Shown here in pieces: positions 57,082 through 64,000 of a stretch of 64,000 nt of DNA. A model generated the notes under the pieces. It was not told the DNA's origin. It saw nothing but the letters and a program-made list of their open reading frames with translations, and made no database searches. The first letter of the stretch is position 1; every line of letters starts with the position of its first letter. The translations under genes were made by a program, and so were the position numbers. Origin of the DNA: Zanthoxylum bungeanum (taxonomy: Eukaryota > Streptophyta > Magnoliopsida > Sapindales > Rutaceae); assembly GCA_019454045.1 (NCBI GenBank), contig SKCR01029091.1, positions 62,001 to 126,000 on the forward strand. The letters run 5' to 3'.

Positions 57082-57706
57082 TGTTGTTGAATTTATGTGT
57101 TATTAAACGAATTCAACATGTATCATAACAAATCTGAAACACCAAAACCAGAAACAAATCTACACTTACATGCCAACATTAAACATAAACCCTAAACCTT
57201 ATAGAATGAGAAAAAATCTGGAAAATTGTGGATGATGATTTAAAAAAAATCCAAGTCGAGAAGTCTTTATGTCCTTAAGAACTTATTAGCCTCTGTCTCG
57301 GTGCTCTACGGATGCAAAGTGGCTAACATTCTCCCAAGATTTCTTGGATACTTCTTGAGATGAGGCACTCCTCACACAAGAACATGAACTGGGACAAATG
57401 GTGGAAAACCTTTCTCTTGACTCAGAAACGAAATTAACGTGACTCAAGACTTCTTAAAATTCTTGGATCTTAGAATGAACATAAAGGCTCATATATAAAG
57501 GCATGGAAGGGTGCCTTAAGGGCACCATTTGGTTTGGGGTGTAACCCTCCTAAGGGTTATACCCCTTCCATCCACCATTTGGACCCCAGAAGTGTTCTTC
57601 TAATTTGAAGGACACGTCCCTACATGTTTGTGCCATTCCCATAGGGCACCACCCAAAGGACATGACTCTCCTCCATCCAAACTTCATATTTAGAGAATTT
57701 ACAACA
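57082..57706 (-). repeat. 5' LTR of copia 3
   Basis: 625 bp, TGTTGTTGAATT..GAATTTACAACA. No standard tRNA-Met primer site is seen next to it; the adjoining bases read ATCTTAAGAACTTATT on the minus strand. Confidence 0.88.
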
Positions 57707-57711
57707 TTCAA

Positions 57712-58548
57712 AACCGAATTATCTATAGTAATTATTAAAAAAGATTCGATATGATTCTCCATAACATGTGAATAGGATGTCTATGCCCTGCCTTCCTTTT
57801 TTTTTCTACCTACAGTAATATCCTGCTGGATTCGATAACTTCTATTTTGTACTCATTTTTATTGAAGGCGAATATAAGCTCACCCAAATTTTCTTTTCTA
57901 AATATGGTTCGCCCCTACTTGAATGGTTTGACTAGAAGGATTCTGCCTAAGCAGCTGTGAGTAGAGTGACTAGACCATGACTATACTCCTATGAATATAA
58001 TAGAATCCCGCCGGTTGATTCAAGTTTTGAGACTCTATTTGGGTTTTTAAAATGGATTTTTATTGATAAATTATAATAAAAAATATATAGAAAGTCATAT
58101 TATACTCTCAAAAAAAGAAATTTATTTAGATTTGAGTTTTAATTTTAATTTTAAATCAAATTTTAAAATCCAAACCAACTGTATGTATCCATCATCCCTC
58201 ATTTATTCAGTTAATGTGTGGTGATGAACATCTCCATTACCCCTTACAAGTGTCCAACAAATATGAGTTGGTTTGGGGTGTGAGTGTTGAGACCTTTCCA
58301 TTAACATCAAGGCATGTGTCTTTGGTTTTTATATTTTTCCTGGACCGAATAATTGAGAATTCACTCAACACAACAACAAGCAAACATTGTTGTTATGTAA
58401 TTATTGATGGTGATTCTTTGGGCCTAAGTGTTGACAACAGATCAAGAAGGGCATGAAGGTAATTTCAAAGCTCAGAACACGGTAGTTCGAGAATCTCAGT
58501 CAATGGAACAGTGGTCCAGCTGAATGGACGAGCTCGATCTACGTTCTT
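57712..58548. other. Spacer, nothing recognised
   Basis: AT-rich to 58200, then mixed sequence up to the gypsy LTR. The 80-residue frame at 58214-58456 has no family features. Confidence 0.45.
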
Positions 58549-59739
58549 TGACCGACCTGGGGAGTGTGTTTGTTCAAAAAGATCAGTATCCGAGGATTTC
58601 GGGTCTAGTTCGACCAGTATAGCTCGGAAGAGCAGGATAGTCTCAGCTCAGTCATTCAACCCCGTGGGGGAGGGCGGTTCAGTATTGCTCAGGACGAGAT
58701 TATCAGTATAAGCACAACTCGGGAACTCACAACCTCTATAAAGCTTAGACGCGACATGGGCAACTTGATCATAATTGTTGCGTGTGGCTGCACCCAAACA
58801 GAGCGATTTAATGAAATGTCATAGGGGTGTTCATAGGGTCGGGTCAACCCGCGACCCGACCAGCACAGGTCCAAAAAAAATTGCAAATTTTCAACCCGAC
58901 CCGACCCGAAATTTTCGGGTTGGGTAACGGGTTTGATACTAAAACCCGACCCGACCCTATAGTATTTATATTATTTTTCTAAAAATTTTATTATTATTTT
59001 TAAAGTTTTTACTTTTATTTCATTTATTTATTATTTTTGTTGTATTAAAACTTTATATTTATGATAATTTTTTAGACATAAAATAACAAATATTTGTATT
59101 TCAAAATAATTAATTCATTAAAAAAATTATTATTTTTTTTTCTGCCGACCCGACCCGAACCCGATCGGGTTCCAACTTCCCGCGACCCGAACTTCTCGTG
59201 ACCCGACCCGATCGGTTCTTGCAAAATTTTAAAAAACCCGACCGACCCGTGAACACCCCTAAAATATCATATGGCAGGTTTCACTTTCGGCAGTGGCAGA
59301 GTTTTACTTTTGGCGCTGACAGATTCACGTGGCCGACGTCACGAGGATATTGTAACAGTTGAATTTGCCCTAGTATATAAAGAGCTTGGGAATTCATTGT
59401 AAGAGGTTAACAAATTTCATTCTCCATTTGTAATAGAGAGTAAAAGGCTAAAGTATGAGGGTGAGCTTATAAGAGGTCGGTCAGCCGAGCTCGAGTGATA
59501 GGCAGGTCGGTCATTCCTGACCACGTTATAAAATCTCTCTTTTCCCTTGTGCCAGTGGACGTAGGTTGGATCCATTTCGCCGAACCACGTAAATTCTTTG
59601 TCGATCTTTGTGTTTGTTCTCGTTTTCTGCTATGTTTGATTTTGGTTCCCAACAAACCAAACAAATTTACAGTTGGATGAAGATTGTTAGAGGAGTGAAT
59701 TTTCGTATTTGCCCATGGAATGAAAATCAGTCGTCAACA
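58549..59739 (+). repeat. Left LTR of the gypsy-like element, with a hAT insertion
   Basis: Starts TGACCGACC and ends GTCGTCAACA. It contains a 440-bp hAT element, so the LTR proper is about 0.75 kb. A TATATAAAG box lies at about 59374. Preceding TTCTT is shared with the right LTR, so the true 5' edge may lie a few bases or more to the left. Confidence 0.75.
58822..59261. mobile_element. Non-autonomous hAT element in the left gypsy LTR
   Basis: 440 bp, inverted ends TAGGGGTGTTCA and TAGGGGTGTTCA. It is flanked by AAATGTCA (58814-58821) and AAATATCA (59262-59269). The right LTR has the unfilled site AAATGTCA at about 63717-63724. Both ends are dense in CGACCCGACCCG; the middle is AT-rich. Confidence 0.92.
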
Positions 59740-59740
59740 G

Positions 59741-59758
59741 TTGGCGCTGTCTGTGGGG
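59741..59758 (+). other. Primer binding site of the gypsy-like element
   Basis: TTGGCGCTGTCTGTGGGG directly follows the LTR. This matches the TTGGCGCC..TGTGGG type primer site of plant Ty3/gypsy elements. Confidence 0.65.
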
Positions 59759-60633
59759 AAGAACGAAAAACAATAAACGTATTGAGACGATAGCGGAAGA
59801 AGGGAACCGCAGATCTTCAGAGTCTACAACAACGAAATGGATGGAAAAGATGGAGAAAAAAAATGAGAAAGTGGAGAGAGACGAACCAGTCTTTTCTCCA
59901 GGCCAGGATGAAGAAGTTGGAAATACTAGAAAAGAGAAACGAATAGCGGATTGAAGCTGGTCCGAGTGGGAGGAGGGAAGAAATAGCTAGAGGAAAGAGG
60001 GTTGATGAGGGAGATGATGTCGGAAAAAGGAACACCCAAATAGTGAGATCAGCAGTAGCTCTCCTCCTTGAGCTGCATAATGAAATGTAACGCTTGGAGC
60101 TGGCAGAATCTGCACGCCGCCCATTGTGAATGAACAAGCTCGTCCTAAAGAAGTTGTGGCAGTAGTTCGACCTGCCGAATCTTCGGATTCACGGCAAAGA
60201 TAGTCTTCATATAGCGGCAGGCGAACTAGCATGCTGAGGGAACACGATCAGTTTCCATGAGTGCCCTCTGCTTATTATGAGGTGGCCACCCGGGATGATG
60301 GGAAAGGAGAAAAAGCTCACGGGGGGCCACTAGAAGTCAATGCAAAAGTCCCCAATCGGGCCTCCGATTTGTTCAGAAATGATTTCAGAAGGCTCGGTTT
60401 AGGGGAACCCTGTCACTATTGATCAGAGGCATCGGAAGGAAGATCCGGACCAGAAGAGTATCATAGAACGACCACGCGGAAGCTGGAAAATTTATTGTAG
60501 AGCCTCTATTGTAATGACCCGCAAAGAGTTGTAAGAAAGGCAGTAGATCCCATGAATATGAATAAGACTTTCTCTTTTAAATTAAGAACTTGTCCCATTT
60601 ACTTTTTTGTTAATTGGATGGGAAAGCCATGTT
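59759..60633 (+). pseudogene. Leader and gag-like remnant of the gypsy-like element
   Basis: Purine-rich sequence with GATGGAAAAGATGGAGAAA and GAAGTTGTGGCAG words, reminiscent of the leader and acidic gag start of gypsy elements, but no open frame above 110 residues on the plus strand and no pol motif. The identity is tentative. Confidence 0.4.
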
Positions 60634-60638
60634 CAATA

Positions 60639-63039
60639 TGAAGGGGTTATTTAGGGGGTGAATCCGGTAACGCAGCGGAAGCGGTGAAAATCCGATTTTC
60701 AGATTTCAAAACTTTTTCTCGGATTAATTAAATAAACATATTTATTTAATATTCCAATAATCAAATTATGAAAATAAATTCAATAAAACAATTTTAAGTG
60801 AATTTACCGAAATACCCTTGCTTTGTATTTTTGTCCGTTTTAGTCCGAAATTGATCCAATCAATTTTGAATGATTCTAAATCATTTCTAAGATGAACTTA
60901 TGATGTTCAAAACACCAAAGCAACCAAAATCCCCAAAATTTGATGCAAAAGCCGAGAGCACCATTTGGTGCCAATTTTGTGCATTTTGCACTTTCATGCT
61001 TCAAGACACATCCAAATGATATCCAATCAACATGAAACTTTATATGCATCATATACACACATAAATACACAACATATATGAAAACCCCCAAATTTGGAAT
61101 TAGTTATAACCCTAATTTTTCAATTTCCACAAATTGGACAAATTAGGCTAATTACATTAAATCAAATGTTTCAATCATCAATCTTTCATCCAATTCAAGT
61201 CTCAACACAATGAAACAACTCATGATCAAATCTAGGTCATTTAAGAGTGGGTCAACAACTCTAGAATAGCAACATGGTTTCCAAAACCTTAAAAGAATCT
61301 TTATAACTACAATAGTTACAAGCTTTCTTCATCACACATGCTCAACACTTTCAACCAAATTTCCATCATCAAAAACACAAGAAATAATGAAAAGAATAAC
61401 TTAAGAACATCACAAGATGTTGCCTAGATCCTAAGGAACAAATTCCTTTCTAATAGTAAGTTTGAAAAACTTACAAAATCCAAGCTTTTCTTTGAGTTTT
61501 CTCTTTTCTCCTTCACTTGCTTTCTTTGTTTTCTTTAATGGTGTTTCTTGTAAAGTGTATTAGGTTAACATGAAATGAAAAAATGAAAACAATATATACT
61601 TGTGAACAAATGGCCTTTGGCCGAAATTCACAAAGAAATATCAAGGATTTTCATTTCAATTTCATTTCATAAATTTGTTATCAACTTGCATAAATATCTT
61701 ATAAACACCTTTATTAGATATTTATCTAAGTCAACAAAAGCAACTAATGTTATTTACTTTAATTATCCTAATGTAAGATATTTATATTTTAATTAATTTA
61801 ATCATTTAACAATTAAATAATTAATTAATTAATCAAATACAAATATATTAAATATATGTATAATATTTACATTAAATATTAAAAACATATATTCATTTAG
61901 GAAATAAGTCAAATAACTCATTTTGACTTTTAATTAATGTGTATTTAAATTAATCAAGTATTAAATGTAAATACACAATAATTAAGGAAATGACTATCTA
62001 GTCTCTTTAGCATGTATCTTGCGTTTAACCATTAAACGACTTTATAAATAATCAATATTATTTATTTATGTTGCTCTAGTGCTCAACGAGTATGTTTCAT
62101 TATTGAGACTCTCTAGGTTCAGGTATATCCGTCACAAAATCTAATTTCGTGTCCATAATCTATCCACCCGTAGATTATGACGATCACGGATAATCTCGCT
62201 GAACCATACAGGTCGAGGTCATCGCAAATGTATAATTCCTCCGTCACAGGTATCCGGATAAATCCCAGAGATATAGATGTAAACGTCAAATCTCTATCGG
62301 GACTATCCAGTCGACTATTCTATTAGCAATCTCAAAAAGAATGTTTAGAACTAGCTTCTAAACTTACCACGGGCCCATGGTTTTATCTGATTGCTAATCA
62401 TATGGACTACCTATGCTCTTGTACACAGAACTGACGGATCCTATCTTGATACACATAGGACACCCTGAGGATCTATCTACACCCAACGAACATGCGGAGG
62501 TCTGATCTAAATAGATCGGTGACGTGACTGCCATCTAAGTGTAGAAGATGTCTCATGTGCCCACAATGGCATCTCAAGTCTAAGAATCACAAGTGCTACT
62601 CAACCCAAGAAGATTCTTATTGACGCTGGTGTACCATCCATTAAGAATCTTCGGTGAGTCGTTCAGTGTTTATCCACTATAAACACCTACACGTCTATAC
62701 TAGTCTCCAAGACTTATGGTTCATTGAGAAACCATTGGAATCATATATTCCAGTATACGACATGTACTGGTCTCAACGAGTTTACTATACTGACCAAGTA
62801 GTGTAAACCTTGACCAGGAACTGTCTGAGAATGACAACTTCATGATACGACTCAATGTCCGTTGCGACGCTTTTGCAACTGTATCATGACTAATCATTCT
62901 AGGGTCATTACGTCTTTACCATATAAAAGATTAGATTATATTATAGAAACTGCATATATTATTACTAATAATAACGTTTTACAGAAGTATTTAACAAAAA
63001 TACAACCGGGAATTGGCGCTCTGAGCACCAACCCCTACA
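60639..63039. mobile_element. Solo LTR (2.4 kb) of the long-LTR copia family
   Basis: Starts TGAAGGGGTT and ends AACCCCTACA, flanked by CAATA on both sides (60634-60638 and 63040-63044). The right two thirds align with the LTR at 1-4808. No coding region is attached, so it arose by recombination between two LTRs. It lies inside the gypsy-like element. Confidence 0.92.
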
Positions 63040-63044
63040 CAATA

Positions 63045-63451
63045 TTCATGAGATTTGCTTGTGGTCGAGACGAATCAAGGGGTGCTCGGTATATGGGGAG
63101 GGCCCTAAACCTGTGGCACATAAATCTCTGGTGTCATTATCAGACCCCCCGGTAGAAGTGCTTTTATCCAGATACCTTCACTTTTGATGATCCATGACGC
63201 ATGAAGGGATGAAGTACATGTGGGAAAAACGCGAACCTCTCGTGGCACGCTAATCTCTAATGTCATTATCAAACCCCCGAGGCCGGAGTATGACTACCCC
63301 ATGGCTTGCATTTTTGATGAGTGAGCTCGGGTAAGCCGAACACATGGAATATTCTCCCCATGTGAGTTGTCTGGCTGACCCCGCTGAGAACCATCAGACA
63401 CACGACACATGGACAGCCAAAGTGCCTCCATGACCCTTGTAGCATATTCTT
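63045..63451 (+). other. 3' interior of the gypsy-like element
   Basis: Contains two related words GTGTCATTATCAGACCCCC and ATGTCATTATCAAACCCCC about 140 bases apart, and no gene. A clear polypurine tract before 63452 is not seen, so part of this may belong to the LTR. Confidence 0.45.
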
Positions 63452-64000
63452 TGACCGACCTGAGGAGTGTGTTTGTTCACAAAGATCAGTATCTGAGGAT
63501 TTCGGGTCTAGTCCGACCAGTATAGCTCGGAAGAGCGGGATAGTCTCAGCTCAGTCATTCAACACTGTGGGGGGATGACAGTTCAGTATTGCTCAGGACA
63601 TGATTGTCAGTATAAGCACATCTCGAGAACTCACAATCTTCATAAAGCTTAGACGTGATAGGGGCAACTTGATCATAATTGTTGCGTGTGGCAGCACCCA
63701 AACATAGCGATTTAATGAAATGTCAGATGGAAGGTTCCACTTTCAACAGTGGCAGGTTTCACTTTCAGCAATGCCAGGATTTTACTTTCGGCGCTGACAG
63801 GTTCACGTGGCTGACGTCATGAGGATATTGTAACAGTAGAATTTGCCATATTATATAAAGGGTTTGAGAATTCATTGTAAGGGGTTAGCAAATTTCATTC
63901 TCCACTTGTAATAGAGAGAAAAGGTTAAAGTGTGAGGGTGATCTTGTAAGAGGTCGGTCAGCCGAGCTCGAGTAATAGGCAGGTCGGTCATACCCAATCA
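63452..64000 (+). repeat. Right LTR of the gypsy-like element (partial)
   Basis: Matches 58549 onward without the hAT insertion and continues to the window edge at GGTCGGTCATACCCAATCA, corresponding to about 59515 in the left LTR. Confidence 0.85.

Larger units (their letters stand above)
51019..57706 (-). mobile_element. Copia-type LTR retrotransposon 3, decayed
   Basis: Flanked by TTCAA (51014-51018 and 57707-57711). LTRs are at 51019-51519 and 57082-57706. The interior on the minus strand has gag, protease, integrase, reverse transcriptase and RNase H in copia order, with several frame breaks. An unusual leader with a 52-bp minisatellite lies between the 5' LTR and gag. Confidence 0.92.
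58549..64000 (+). mobile_element. Gypsy-like LTR element with a short interior, runs off the window
   Basis: The left LTR 58549-59739 and the right LTR from 63452 to the window end share nearly identical sequence (GACCGACCTG, TTTCGGGTCTAG, GTCAGCCGAGCTCGAG). The interior between them, without the nested solo LTR, is only about 1.3 kb and has no pol, so the element is non-autonomous or internally deleted. Confidence 0.75.

Noticed and set aside
58214..58456. 80-residue frame left of the gypsy LTR
   Set aside because: No recognisable domain, no splice or promoter context.

Overview
The window is nuclear DNA from a dicot-like flowering plant, about two thirds AT, with a few host genes in a dense layer of nested transposable elements. 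The evidence is split genes with GT..AG introns, a complete chlorophyllide a oxygenase gene, a filament-like plant protein gene, an intron-containing elongator tRNA-Met, and Ty1/copia, Ty3/gypsy, LINE, SINE, hAT, CACTA-like and MITE sequences. I do not name a genus.

Layout. 1-7231: minus-strand copia element with long LTRs. Its LTR is split by a 2.8 kb element with 163-bp inverted repeats and internal tandem arrays, and its pol is decayed. 7232-7836: hAT fragment. 7837-18125 and 19106-29261: two copies of one segmental duplication, about 5 kb before insertions. Each carries an apparently intact four-exon O-methyltransferase gene (355 residues). Copy A gained a copia element, a SINE and a hairpin MITE. 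Copy B gained another copia element and, in OMT intron 2, a hAT element that itself holds a MITE. A CACTA-like remnant and a SINE separate the copies. 29428-33074: chlorophyllide a oxygenase (CAO) on the minus strand, nine exons, 534 residues, two G-boxes upstream. 34255-34339: tRNA-Met. 35140-38023: filament-like plant protein on the minus strand, four exons, 725 residues, with a 14-residue repeat in its coiled coil. 39500-50900: hAT-type MITEs, a SINE with a 14-bp target duplication, a 5'-truncated LINE, a TAGCGACG-rich repeat and long AT-rich spacers. 51019-57706: minus-strand copia element with matching TTCAA target duplications. 58549 to the end: short gypsy-like element whose left LTR holds a hAT element and whose interior holds a 2.4 kb solo copia LTR.

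The working genes are independent. CAO makes chlorophyll b in plastids, the coiled-coil protein is structural, the tRNA is housekeeping, and the two methyltransferases are probably specialised-metabolism or diverging duplicates, since both have lost conserved active-site residues. I saw no new multi-gene system. The least familiar object is the inverted-repeat element with internal minisatellites at 1055-3841. The duplication and the nested insertions give several filled and empty site pairs that order events. Exon coordinates, splice sites and residue numbers were worked out by hand from the sequence.
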